Assembly: GCA_945871455.1 (NCBI GenBank)
Contig: CAMBXJ010000328.1
Span: 1-5,333 of the forward strand
Reading direction: 5' to 3'
From: Asaia bogorensis
GTDB lineage: Bacteria; Pseudomonadota; Alphaproteobacteria; Acetobacterales; Acetobacteraceae
Length of the DNA: 5,333 bases
Position numbers and translations under genes: made by a program. The notes beneath the pieces are model-generated. The model was not told the DNA's origin, did not search any database, and saw only the letters and a program-made list of their open reading frames with translations. This document shows positions 1-5,333 of the stretch, in pieces (within the stretch, counting starts at the first letter, position 1; every line of letters begins with the position of its first letter).

Positions 1-419
1 AGGCGCAGGATGATATCCAGCGCCTCCCGAGTCATTTCCCGGTTCTGGCCGGACAGGCCGTCGACCCCGAACATGGCCCAGTCGCTGGGTAGGCCGGAAG
101 CTGCGACGCCGAACAGCAGGCGGCCTTCCGACAGGTGGTCCAGCATGGCCACCCGGTTCGCGAGTTCGGCGGGGTGATGGTACGGCAGCAGGAACCCGCC
201 AGGACCGATCTTCAGCCGCTTGGTCTGCAACAGAGCCTGGGCGATCAGCAGGTCGGGGGCGGGATGCGGCTCCCACGGGGCGGTGTGATGTTCGCCGATC
301 CAGGCTTCCTCGAAGCCCAGTTCGTCCAACCAGCGCAGGGTTTGCAGGTCCCAGTCATGGCCGGCCTTCAGGCCTCGCTCGGGCGGGTGGGATGGCATGG
401 CGAAATAGCCGAGCTTCAT
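1..419 (-). CDS. LLM class flavin-dependent oxidoreductase (luciferase-like monooxygenase), N-terminal part
   Basis: Reading the minus strand from ATG at 419 gives 139 uninterrupted codons running off the left edge, so the C-terminal part (the family is usually about 330-380 residues) is missing. The protein opens with MKLGYFAMPSHPP, the first beta strand of the bacterial-luciferase TIM barrel. It continues with LGFEEAWIGEHHT (residues 34-46), a Pro-rich stretch, TKRLKIGPG (66-74), LPYHHPAEL (78-86) and LDHLSEGRLLFGV (93-105). This pattern resembles the limonene-monooxygenase-like branch of the LLM flavin proteins. Members use reduced FMN and oxygen to oxidise small organic substrates in the cytoplasm. 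The substrate cannot be assigned here. The start is fixed by an AGGAGG six bases upstream. The gene diverges from the acyl-CoA dehydrogenase gene, which suggests shared control from the region between them. Family call is firm; finer specificity is not. Confidence 0.9.
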   Translation of the reverse strand, partial: MKLGYFAMPSHPPERGLKAGHDWDLQTLRWLDELGFEEAWIGEHHTAPWEPHPAPDLLIAQALLQTKRLKIGPGGFLLPYHHPAELANRVAMLDHLSEGRLLFGVAASGLPSDWAMFGVDGLSGQNREMTREALDIILR

Positions 420-425
420 GGCGGT

Positions 426-431
426 CCTCCT
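426..431 (-). promoter_or_regulatory. Strong Shine-Dalgarno site of the LLM oxidoreductase
   Basis: The minus strand reads AGGAGG here, a full anti-16S match, with six bases between it and the ATG at 419. It fixes the start of the leftward gene and predicts efficient translation. It is the strongest ribosome site in the window. Confidence 0.85.
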
Positions 432-458
432 GGTTTGTTGGTTGGACGTTGTGAGGGG

Positions 459-487
459 AGCCTACGCTTGGTGGGGGGTGTTGTCAT
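459..487 (-). promoter_or_regulatory. Putative sigma-70-like promoter for the LLM oxidoreductase gene
   Basis: On the minus strand ATGACA (482-487, five of six matches to TTGACA) is followed after exactly 17 bases by TAGGCT (459-464, matching TATAAT only at positions 1, 2 and 6). Transcription would begin near 452, giving a leader of about 30 bases that contains the AGGAGG site. The -35 box overlaps the first tandem-repeat unit by three bases, so anything bound to the repeats would sit at or just upstream of the polymerase site. The -10 match is weak and high-GC genomes often have poor consensus promoters, so this remains a candidate. Confidence 0.35.
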
Positions 488-584
488 CGCCCCCTGGGGG
501 CGTGGGCTGTATCGCCCCTTGGGGGCGTGGGCCGTATCGCCCCTTGGGGGCGTGGGCGGTATCGCCCCTTGAGGGCGGCTGATC
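485..584. repeat. Tandem array of four 25-base units, each with a G/C-rich palindrome
   Basis: Units begin at 485, 510, 535 and 560 with an exact 25-base period. Each starts with (C/T)ATCGCCCC and carries a palindromic core: CGCCCCCTGGGGGCG in unit 1 (a perfect inverted repeat around a central T) and CGCCCCTTGGGGGCG in units 2 and 3. Units 2 and 3 differ by one base (C533 versus G558). Unit 1 differs from unit 2 at three positions. Unit 4 has G-to-A at 572 and loses similarity after about 577. Because 25 is not a multiple of three, every frame reads through as Pro/Arg/Gly-rich repeat peptides, which explains the spurious open frames here. It could be a set of operators, a structured element, or a slippage-generated minisatellite. 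The repeat structure is certain; its role is unknown. Confidence 0.9.
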
Positions 585-638
585 GCTGCCGCGCCTTTCC
601 CGCCTGGACAGAATCGGCTTGAAAGACCCCCACAGCAC

Positions 639-642
639 GGAG
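639..642 (+). promoter_or_regulatory. Shine-Dalgarno site deciding the acyl-CoA dehydrogenase start
   Basis: GGAG lies nine bases before the ATG at 652. The longer in-frame alternative is a TTG at 619 with no purine-rich site in front of it, and its extra 11 residues show no family similarity. This supports ATG 652. Confidence 0.6.
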
Positions 643-651
643 ACCGAACCC

Positions 652-1671
652 ATGGCCGACGACATCGAACCGCGCATGCAACACTGGCTGACCCTCTGCT
701 CGGCGCCGGACCAGGACCCGTTGCAGGGCATGTCGGAGGCCGGGTTGTTCGCACCCCCGCCCGACTACGCCACCATTGCCCGCCTCAAGGCCGCCTTCGT
801 CCATCACACCGGACTTTTGGGCGTCGGCGGCATTGGCGGCGGACGCCATCTGGTCGGCCGGCATTTCGTTGAAGGGTTCGGCACCCAGGCGCAGAAGGAC
901 ACCTGGCTGGGCCGCGCAATCTCCGTCGCGATCTCAGAGCCCGATGTCGGCGCGCATCCGAAGCTGCTGCGCACCACGGCGACGGCAACGGCGGACGGAT
1001 TCCGCATCTCGGGCGAGAAGGCCTGGGTCAGCAACGGTCCGAACGCGGACGCCATCATCGTGGTCGCGATCACCTCCGAGGAAGCCGGTCGCAAGCGTTA
1101 CAGCGCCTTCCTGGTCCCGCGCGAGACACCCGGTCTGACCATGACCGACATGCCAGGCTTCCACGCGCTGCGTCCGTCCCGGCATTGCCGCCTGGTCCTC
1201 AACAATTGTCTTGTCCCGGCCAACGCGCTCCTCGGCCCGCCCGGGGTTGCCTATGAGCGGATGGCGATGCCGTTTCGCGATGTGGAAGACGCGGTCGGCA
1301 CATTCGGCACGTTGGGCGCTTTTCGCTACCTGATCCGGCGTCTGGCCCAGGCTGGGGTGGCCAGCGAGGCGCGGTCCCTGTCGCTGGGCACGTTGCTGGC
1401 TCTGACCGCGGTGTTCGAGGCTGGGGCGCGGGACGTGGTCGCGACTTTGGACGCCGGACGGTTGGACTCCGGGTCCGCGGTTCTGGCCGGATTGAGGGTA
1501 TTGGCGGCGGACCTGCTGGCCCGGGCAAAGACCCATGTCGAAGCGCATGGACCGGTCGATGCGCCGGAGGTCCAATCCATTCTGGATGATCTCGGCGCGA
1601 CGCTTGGCATTGCGCGCGGCCCGCGGATGGCGCGGCTGGTCCGGCTGGGGGAAGGGGCGATGTCTGCCTGA
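652..1671 (+). CDS. Acyl-CoA dehydrogenase family protein, short and atypical
   Basis: The 339-residue product carries the acyl-CoA dehydrogenase middle domain: AISEPDVGAHPKLL (93-106), the flavin-side Ser-Glu-Pro motif, then DGFRISGEKAWVSNGPNAD (115-133), YSAFLVPRETPGL (150-162) and a helical C-terminal region from about 200. Family members bind FAD and oxidise acyl-CoA thioesters to 2-enoyl-CoA in the cytoplasm. Most are about 380-400 residues; here the N-terminal helical domain is shortened and the C terminus lacks the usual YEG-type segment with the catalytic glutamate. A glutamate at 202 in YERMAMPF sits where isovaleryl-CoA and long-chain dehydrogenases carry their base (ER at the start of the corresponding helix), so activity is possible but unproven. 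ATG 652 is preferred over TTG 619 because of a GGAG nine bases upstream. It is transcribed away from the LLM oxidoreductase. The substrate is not predictable. Confidence 0.85.
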   Translation: MADDIEPRMQHWLTLCSAPDQDPLQGMSEAGLFAPPPDYATIARLKAAFVHHTGLLGVGGIGGGRHLVGRHFVEGFGTQAQKDTWLGRAISVAISEPDVGAHPKLLRTTATATADGFRISGEKAWVSNGPNADAIIVVAITSEEAGRKRYSAFLVPRETPGLTMTDMPGFHALRPSRHCRLVLNNCLVPANALLGPPGVAYERMAMPFRDVEDAVGTFGTLGAFRYLIRRLAQAGVASEARSLSLGTLLALTAVFEAGARDVVATLDAGRLDSGSAVLAGLRVLAADLLARAKTHVEAHGPVDAPEVQSILDDLGATLGIARGPRMARLVRLGEGAMSA

Positions 1672-1699
1672 CAGTCAAACCCGTACGTTGGCTTGACTT

Positions 1700-1739
1700 A
1701 AGTGCTGCCTGACGGCGGCCAGGCGCATTGCCGGCACTT
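1700..1739. repeat. Nested inverted repeats downstream of the acyl-CoA dehydrogenase gene
   Basis: AAGTGC (1700-1705) is matched by GCACTT (1734-1739). Inside them GCCTG (1707-1711) pairs with CAGGC (1720-1724) around an eight-base loop. Together they could form a branched hairpin 29 bases after the stop codon. No T-run follows, so it is not a convincing intrinsic terminator. It may stabilise the upstream messenger or mean nothing in such G/C-rich DNA. Confidence 0.3.
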
Positions 1740-1742
1740 GAT

Positions 1743-1756
1743 TTACCTCATGGTAA
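1743..1756. promoter_or_regulatory. Inverted repeat TTACC-N4-GGTAA, possible operator
   Basis: TTACCTCATGGTAA is a perfect 5-base inverted repeat around a four-base centre, in one of the few A/T-rich patches between the acyl-CoA dehydrogenase and TPR genes, 82 bases before the TPR start. Its size and symmetry fit a site for a dimeric regulator. No regulator gene is in the window and no second copy was noticed, so assignment to a family is not possible. Confidence 0.3.
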
Positions 1757-1794
1757 GCATCCGTCGCTTATCACCATCTGGCGGACGTCAGCGT

Positions 1795-1812
1795 CGTGGG
1801 GGCGTGCCCACG
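1795..1812. repeat. Hairpin in the leader of the TPR gene
   Basis: CGTGGG (1795-1800) and CCCACG (1807-1812) are perfect complements around a six-base loop, ending 26 bases before the ATG at 1839. A G/C-rich stem here could affect translation or messenger stability. It leaves the presumed ribosome site (GAAAGG, 1824-1829) free. Functional relevance is a guess. Confidence 0.3.
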
Positions 1813-1838
1813 GGGTCCGCCATGAAAGGTGCCGAGCG

Positions 1839-2987
1839 ATGGATCTGACGACCCTTGCGGTGATTTTGGGATTCCTGCTCGCGACGCTCGGCGTCGATAC
1901 GTTTCTGCATCCCAAGGATGTCATCCTGGAGACGACGGTCGTCGCTCGATCGGAGGACGGGGCGCTGAATGTCGATATGCTGCGCGATATTCTGCGCGAT
2001 GAGGTCGAGCGGATCTCGTCGACCCCGACGATATCGACCAAACCGGTGATCTCCGTGGGCCAGCCGCCCGGGCTGGCTGTCTCGATCGCGGAATCGCTGC
2101 ATGCGCCCGGGATCGCCTATGCCATGCAGAGCCAGTTTTCCCACCAGCCGGCCGCGATCAAGCTGAGCATGTTCATGGAGGGGGCCAAGGCCAAGGTCCT
2201 GATCAGCGGCGCGGGCCAATCGCGCACCGATCCGTTCCGCCAGGAAATCACGCAAGAGGACGGGGAGAGCATCACCAGCGTGGCAAGGCGCGCGTCGATC
2301 GTCGCGATGGCTCAGGTCGATCCCTACAGCACCGCGCTCAATCTGATGCAGCGGCATGCCGGTGATCTTGACTTTCGCGATGCCGAGTCGGTCATCGGGT
2401 TCGCGTTGGCCCGCATGCCGCCACGCCCGATCCATCCCGACCGGGCCATGTTTGAGAACCTGCAGGGCATGATCGCCCTGTTCCGCAAGGATTTGCCGCT
2501 GGCGTTGGATCGGTTCCAGAAGGCGATCGCGTCGAATCCCAATAATCTCGTGCCCGCCCTGAACGCGGCCTTCGTGAAGATGAACATGGACAGGGACAGG
2601 GAGGTGGTTGCCGATATGGAGGCGTTGTTGAAGCGCAATCCATCCGCCGATCCGGTTCTGCGGGCGGGGGTCTATCTGACGCTCGGGGCGGCCTGGGTCG
2701 GACTGGATGTGTTCGATGCCGCCGAACGCAATGTCGCCCGCGCCCTGGAACTGCATCCCACCAGTTCGACGGGCTTTGAACTGTGGTCCGAAATCCGCCG
2801 CGACCAGGGCGATCTGGTAGGCGCGCGCTGGTATCACGAGCAGGCCTTGGCCGTGAGTGGGCATTTCGAGAACTACGCCGAACTGGCCGCGCTGTATTTC
2901 CGGATGTCCTGGCGAGATGGGGAGCCGTTGATGCGCAGCCCGTTCGTCAACCCATCCAATGTGACCGTACGCGGCGGCGCCTCCTGA
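1839..2987 (+). CDS. Membrane-anchored TPR-repeat protein of unknown function
   Basis: This 382-residue protein is not recognised as a named family. Residues 3-22 form one hydrophobic segment (LTTLAVILGFLLATLGVDTF) with no preceding positive residues and no lipobox, so it looks like a membrane anchor rather than a cleaved signal peptide; the side on which the rest lies is uncertain. Residues about 30-195 form an unrecognised alpha/beta region. The C-terminal part has TPR-like helix pairs: about 203-236 (FENLQGMIALFRKDLPLALD then FQKAIASNPN), a degenerate one at about 237-270, about 275-308 (LTLGAAWVGLDVFDAAERNV, ending ALELHP) and about 310-343 (GDLVGARWYHEQAL). TPRs normally mediate protein-protein contacts. 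ATG 1839 is chosen because it begins the hydrophobic segment and has GAAAGG nine bases upstream; the in-frame TTG at 1728 would add 37 residues of no evident character. It lies 93 bases before livH on the same strand, so co-transcription is possible. Confidence 0.75.
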   Translation: MDLTTLAVILGFLLATLGVDTFLHPKDVILETTVVARSEDGALNVDMLRDILRDEVERISSTPTISTKPVISVGQPPGLAVSIAESLHAPGIAYAMQSQFSHQPAAIKLSMFMEGAKAKVLISGAGQSRTDPFRQEITQEDGESITSVARRASIVAMAQVDPYSTALNLMQRHAGDLDFRDAESVIGFALARMPPRPIHPDRAMFENLQGMIALFRKDLPLALDRFQKAIASNPNNLVPALNAAFVKMNMDRDREVVADMEALLKRNPSADPVLRAGVYLTLGAAWVGLDVFDAAERNVARALELHPTSSTGFELWSEIRRDQGDLVGARWYHEQALAVSGHFENYAELAALYFRMSWRDGEPLMRSPFVNPSNVTVRGGAS

Positions 2988-2994
2988 CCGCTCG

Positions 2995-3010
2995 GCCCCG
3001 CGGCAGGGGC
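2995..3010 (+). terminator. Weak hairpin between the TPR gene and livH
   Basis: GCCCC (2995-2999) and GGGGC (3006-3010) can pair around a six-base loop, eight bases after the TPR stop codon. Only two T residues follow, so strong intrinsic termination is unlikely. It could be a partial terminator or a messenger-end stabiliser that lowers read-through into the transporter genes. Confidence 0.25.
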
Positions 3011-3080
3011 TTCATAGGGGCTGGTCAAGGCGGCACCGATTGGTCACAGTGCGGTCTGGAAACGTCAAGACCGAACAAAA

Positions 3081-3959
3081 ATGGATTTTCCGCTGGACCT
3101 TTTGGTCAACGCTCTGGTGTCCGGCCTTTTGCTGGGCGGCTTCTACGCGGCCGTGACCATCGGCGTGTCGATCTCCTTCGGGATGCTCGACATCGTCAAC
3201 ATCGCGCATCCGGCCTTCATCATCCTGGGCTCCTACATCGCCTATATCGCCAACAGCGTGTTCGGCCTGGACCCGATCGTGGCCAGCATCCTCGTGCTGC
3301 CGGGCTTCTACCTGCTGGGTATGGCGATCTACCATATCTACGACGTGTCGTTCGAGCGGCGGGGCGATGCGTCCATCCGCGGCCTGGCGTTCTTTTTCGG
3401 GCTGTTGTTCATCACCGAGGTAACCCTGGTGCTGGTGTTCGGGGTCGATTACCGGCTGGTTGAGGCGCGGTATCTCGGCACGACCCTGCATTATGGCTTT
3501 GTCGATCTGCCGATGCGCCTGGTGGTGCCGTTCCTGGTGTCCATCGTCATGCTGGTCGGGCTGCAACTGTTCATGGCGCGGACGTTTATCGGCCGAGCGA
3601 TCCAGGCGGTCGCACAGGACCCGCTGGCGTTGCGGCTGATGGCGGCCAATCCCAGCAAGATCAAGCGGATCGCGTTCGGGATGTCGATCGCCACCGCGTC
3701 CATCGCCGGGGCGATCCTGATCATCATCCAGCCCGTCGAACCCTCCATCGGGCGAGAATATATCGGCCGCGTCTTCGCCATCTGCGTCATGGGGGGCCTC
3801 GGCAGCTTCCCCGGCATGCTGGCCGCGGCCGTGCTGCTGGGCGTGGTCGAGAGCATCACCTCCACCTTCTACGGTCCATCATGGTCCCCGGCCGTGGCGT
3901 TCGGCTTCCTGCTGCTGACCTTGGCGGTAAGGCCGAGCGGGATATTCGGGCGGGCGTGA
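3081..3959 (+). CDS. livH: LIV-type ABC transporter permease, LivH family
   Basis: The 292-residue protein has the length and pattern of LivH, one of two membrane subunits of LIV-type (hydrophobic amino acid/amide uptake) importers. About eight hydrophobic segments are visible, at roughly 8-32, 39-61, 65-86, 101-122, 145-166, 198-216, 230-258 and 268-284. Family hallmarks include SFGMLDIVNIAHPAFIILGS (32-51), the ATPase-contacting loop GRAIQAVAQDPLALRLMAAN (171-190) and CVMGGLGSFPGMLAAAVLLG (235-254). Variations from typical LivH are Asp37 where Gly is common and Pro44 after the conserved His. It would pair with LivM in the inner membrane. The ATG has no clear Shine-Dalgarno site (ACCGAACAAAA precedes it), but no upstream in-frame start is evident and translation begins at the expected first helix. 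Its stop shares one base with the livM ATG. Substrate could be amino acids, amides, urea or aromatic acids; the symbol reflects family only. Confidence 0.93.
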   Translation: MDFPLDLLVNALVSGLLLGGFYAAVTIGVSISFGMLDIVNIAHPAFIILGSYIAYIANSVFGLDPIVASILVLPGFYLLGMAIYHIYDVSFERRGDASIRGLAFFFGLLFITEVTLVLVFGVDYRLVEARYLGTTLHYGFVDLPMRLVVPFLVSIVMLVGLQLFMARTFIGRAIQAVAQDPLALRLMAANPSKIKRIAFGMSIATASIAGAILIIIQPVEPSIGREYIGRVFAICVMGGLGSFPGMLAAAVLLGVVESITSTFYGPSWSPAVAFGFLLLTLAVRPSGIFGRA

Positions 3960-4888
3960 TGCGGAATTGGACTTTCATCAGCGTACTGATCGCCGTCGCG
4001 TTCGCGACCTTCTTTGGCACCAAGATGGTCGGCAATTCCTACGCGTTTTTCGCGGGTTACGTCGTGCTGCAATACATCGTGCTGGCGACCGCGTGGAACA
4101 TCCTGGGCGGCTATACCGGGTATGTGAACTTTGGCACGGCGGCGTTCTTCGCGCTGGGAGCCTATAGTACCGTGGTGCTGCACAAGACGATGCCGGACCT
4201 GCCTCTGCCGGTGATGATCGCGGTGGGCGGCGTGGTGTCCGGCGCGGTGGGCATCGCCACCGGATATCTGACCCTGCGGCTGCGCGGCACGTTCTTTTCC
4301 ATCGCCACCCTGGCCATGGCCGTCGTCATGCAGACCCTGATCACCAATTGGAGCTTTGTCGGCGGCGCCCGCGGCGCCTACGTCATCCGCCCCGACGAAT
4401 CCCCGATCTTCGATGGCGACTACATCGAGTATCTGTTCCTGGTCATGCTGGCCCTTTCGGTCATCGCCGTCGCCGTGGCCCGCGCCATCGAGCATTCCCG
4501 CCTGGGTTACGGTTTCGCCGCCATCCGCGACGACGAACTCGCGGCCGAGGCGTCCGGTGTGCCGACCCTGCGGTTGAAGCTGATCGCGACCGCCTTGTCC
4601 GGCGGATTCATGGGGATGGCCGGGGCGCCGCTGCCCTATTACGTGACCTATCTCGATCCCTCCTCCGCCTTCAGCCTGAGCTATGCCGTCAACACCATCG
4701 CCATGCCCCTCATCGGCGGCACCTCCATGTGGCTCGGCCCCGTGCTGGGAGCGGTGTTGTTGGGGACGTTGCAGCAGGCCGCGACGGTGACGATTTCCTC
4801 GGCCCTGTCGCTGCTGATCGTGGGTGTCCTGCTGGTCGTGTTCGTGATCGCGGCGCCGAAGGGCATCATCGGGTGGTTCCGCCGATGA
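3959..4888 (+). CDS. livM: LIV-type ABC transporter permease, LivM family
   Basis: The 309-residue product matches LivM, the second membrane subunit. It shows the family block NILGGYTGYVNFGTAAFFAL (48-67), RGTFFSIATLAMA (109-121), the cytoplasmic coupling loop SRLGYGFAAIRDDELAAEAS (180-199), in which the ATPase contact is expected, and PLIGGTSMWLGPVLGAVLLG (250-269). Many hydrophobic helices are visible; the C terminus ends in a basic cytoplasmic WFRR. The start is ATG 3959, whose A is the last base of the livH stop (TGATG). Starting at 3881 instead would overlap livH by 79 bases and add 26 residues with no membrane character. The gene ends in an ATGA overlap with the ATPase gene, so livH, livM and livG are surely one translationally coupled operon. 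No binding protein is in view to suggest a ligand. Confidence 0.94.
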   Translation: MRNWTFISVLIAVAFATFFGTKMVGNSYAFFAGYVVLQYIVLATAWNILGGYTGYVNFGTAAFFALGAYSTVVLHKTMPDLPLPVMIAVGGVVSGAVGIATGYLTLRLRGTFFSIATLAMAVVMQTLITNWSFVGGARGAYVIRPDESPIFDGDYIEYLFLVMLALSVIAVAVARAIEHSRLGYGFAAIRDDELAAEASGVPTLRLKLIATALSGGFMGMAGAPLPYYVTYLDPSSAFSLSYAVNTIAMPLIGGTSMWLGPVLGAVLLGTLQQAATVTISSALSLLIVGVLLVVFVIAAPKGIIGWFRR

Positions 4889-5333
4889 GCGATCCCATCC
4901 TGACCGTCTCCGGCCTCGGCAAGCGGTTCGGCGGCTTCGTCGCCCTGGCCGATATCGAGTTGCAGGTCGAACGGGGGGAGCGGCTGGGGCTGATCGGCCC
5001 GAACGGGTCCGGCAAAAGCACCCTGGTCAACTGCCTCTGCGGCACCTTGCGCAACGAAACCGGCAAGGTGGCCTTCGACGGACGCGTGTTGGACGGATTG
5101 CCGGCATACCGTCGCATCCGGATGGGGCTGGCGCGCAGTTTCCAACTGCCTCGACCGTTCGCCAGCCTGACCCTGGCCGAGAATCTGCGCGTGCCGATCC
5201 TGTATGCGACCGGCGGGCAGGGCAGGGGCGTGGACGTCGAACGGCGCTGCGGGGACCTGCTGGAGATGGTCAGCCTGGCCGAAAAAGCCCAGAAATTGCC
5301 TGGCGACCTGACGCAGATCGAGATGCGGAAGCT
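4885..5333 (+). CDS. livG: LIV-type ABC transporter ATPase, LivG family, N-terminal part
   Basis: The 149 complete codons seen run off the right edge; LivG proteins are usually about 250 residues, so roughly 100 are missing. The nucleotide-binding domain shows an aromatic-loop region near residues 10-20 (GLGKRFGGFVA), Walker A GPNGSGKST (38-46), and a Q-loop with Gln87 in LARSFQLPRPF (82-92), the QxxRxF pattern typical of LivG. The ABC signature falls at the very end as LTQIEMRKL (142-150, last codon incomplete) in place of the usual LSGGQ or the common LivG form LSYGQQ. Walker B and the switch His lie outside the window. The start overlaps the livM stop as ATGA. It would hydrolyse ATP at the cytoplasmic face with a LivF partner, expected to follow but not visible. 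The unusual signature resembles what I recall of a LivG branch with LT in this position; I could not verify that. Confidence 0.92.
   Translation, partial: MSDPILTVSGLGKRFGGFVALADIELQVERGERLGLIGPNGSGKSTLVNCLCGTLRNETGKVAFDGRVLDGLPAYRRIRMGLARSFQLPRPFASLTLAENLRVPILYATGGQGRGVDVERRCGDLLEMVSLAEKAQKLPGDLTQIEMRK

Noticed and set aside
135..572. Plus-strand open frame of 145 codons
   Set aside because: It is antisense to the LLM oxidoreductase, whose protein is clearly recognisable, and runs into the tandem repeats. It is a G/C-driven shadow.
485..584. CRISPR array interpretation of the repeats
   Set aside because: The units are directly adjacent with no unique spacers, and no cas gene is present. 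This is a plain tandem repeat.
416..864. Minus-strand open frames encoding Pro/Arg/Gly-rich repeats (such as RPQGA) across the tandem array
   Set aside because: The 25-base period is not a multiple of three, so all frames show shifted versions of the same low-complexity peptide. These frames also overlap the well-supported acyl-CoA dehydrogenase gene and have no family similarity.
1798..1806. GGGGGCGTG shared with the tandem-repeat unit
   Set aside because: Nine matching G/C-rich bases are easily coincidental here, and the flanking bases and palindromic core do not match, so it is not counted as a fifth copy.
1822..1848. Eight-residue leader frame (ATG at 1822, stop at 1846-1848) overlapping the TPR start
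   Set aside because: It has no good ribosome site of its own and uses no run of regulatory codons, so a leader peptide is not supported. It could arise by chance.
1788..2864. Long minus-strand open frame of 358 codons opposite the TPR gene
   Set aside because: Composition (rich in His, Arg, Gln and Gly, no domain pattern) is typical of antisense shadows in high-GC genes, while the plus strand gives a membrane segment and TPR motifs.
2783..3463. Plus-strand open frame of 226 codons spanning the end of the TPR gene and the start of livH
   Set aside because: It overlaps two supported genes in another frame, is Arg/Gly-rich and has no recognisable domain. It is not evidence of a fusion or frameshift.

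Overview
The window suggests a high-GC proteobacterium, most likely an alphaproteobacterium. This rests on strong G/C preference at third codon positions, an LIV-type (branched-chain amino acid type) ABC transporter, and catabolic neighbours of acyl-CoA dehydrogenase and flavin-dependent monooxygenase type. The lineage is an inference; nothing in the sequence fixes a genus.

Layout. (1) Positions 1-419, minus strand: the first 139 codons of a luciferase-like (LLM class) flavin-dependent oxidoreductase, cut off by the left edge. (2) Positions 420-651: a divergent intergenic region holding an AGGAGG ribosome site, a plausible sigma-70-like promoter for the leftward gene, and a tandem array of four copies of a 25-base unit, each centred on a G/C-rich palindrome. 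(3) Positions 652-1671, plus strand: a short acyl-CoA dehydrogenase family protein lacking the usual C-terminal catalytic glutamate motif. (4) Positions 1672-1838: intergenic DNA with several short inverted repeats. (5) Positions 1839-2987: a membrane-anchored protein with C-terminal TPR repeats and an unrecognised middle domain. (6) Positions 3081-5333: the start of an LIV-type transporter operon, with permease LivH, permease LivM and ATPase LivG (cut by the right edge). LivH-LivM overlap by 1 base and LivM-LivG by 4, which indicates translational coupling.

How the genes may work together: the LIV-type transporter imports a small solute. The family takes branched-chain and other amino acids, amides, urea and some aromatic or carboxylic acids. 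The monooxygenase-like enzyme and the acyl-CoA dehydrogenase could act on an imported carbon source, but the substrate cannot be read from this DNA. The periplasmic solute-binding protein and LivF are not in the window. No RNA gene, mobile element or CRISPR array was seen. The most unusual items are the 25-base palindromic tandem array beside the divergent promoter, the non-canonical ABC signature of LivG, the atypical acyl-CoA dehydrogenase, and the unrecognised TPR protein directly upstream of the transporter.
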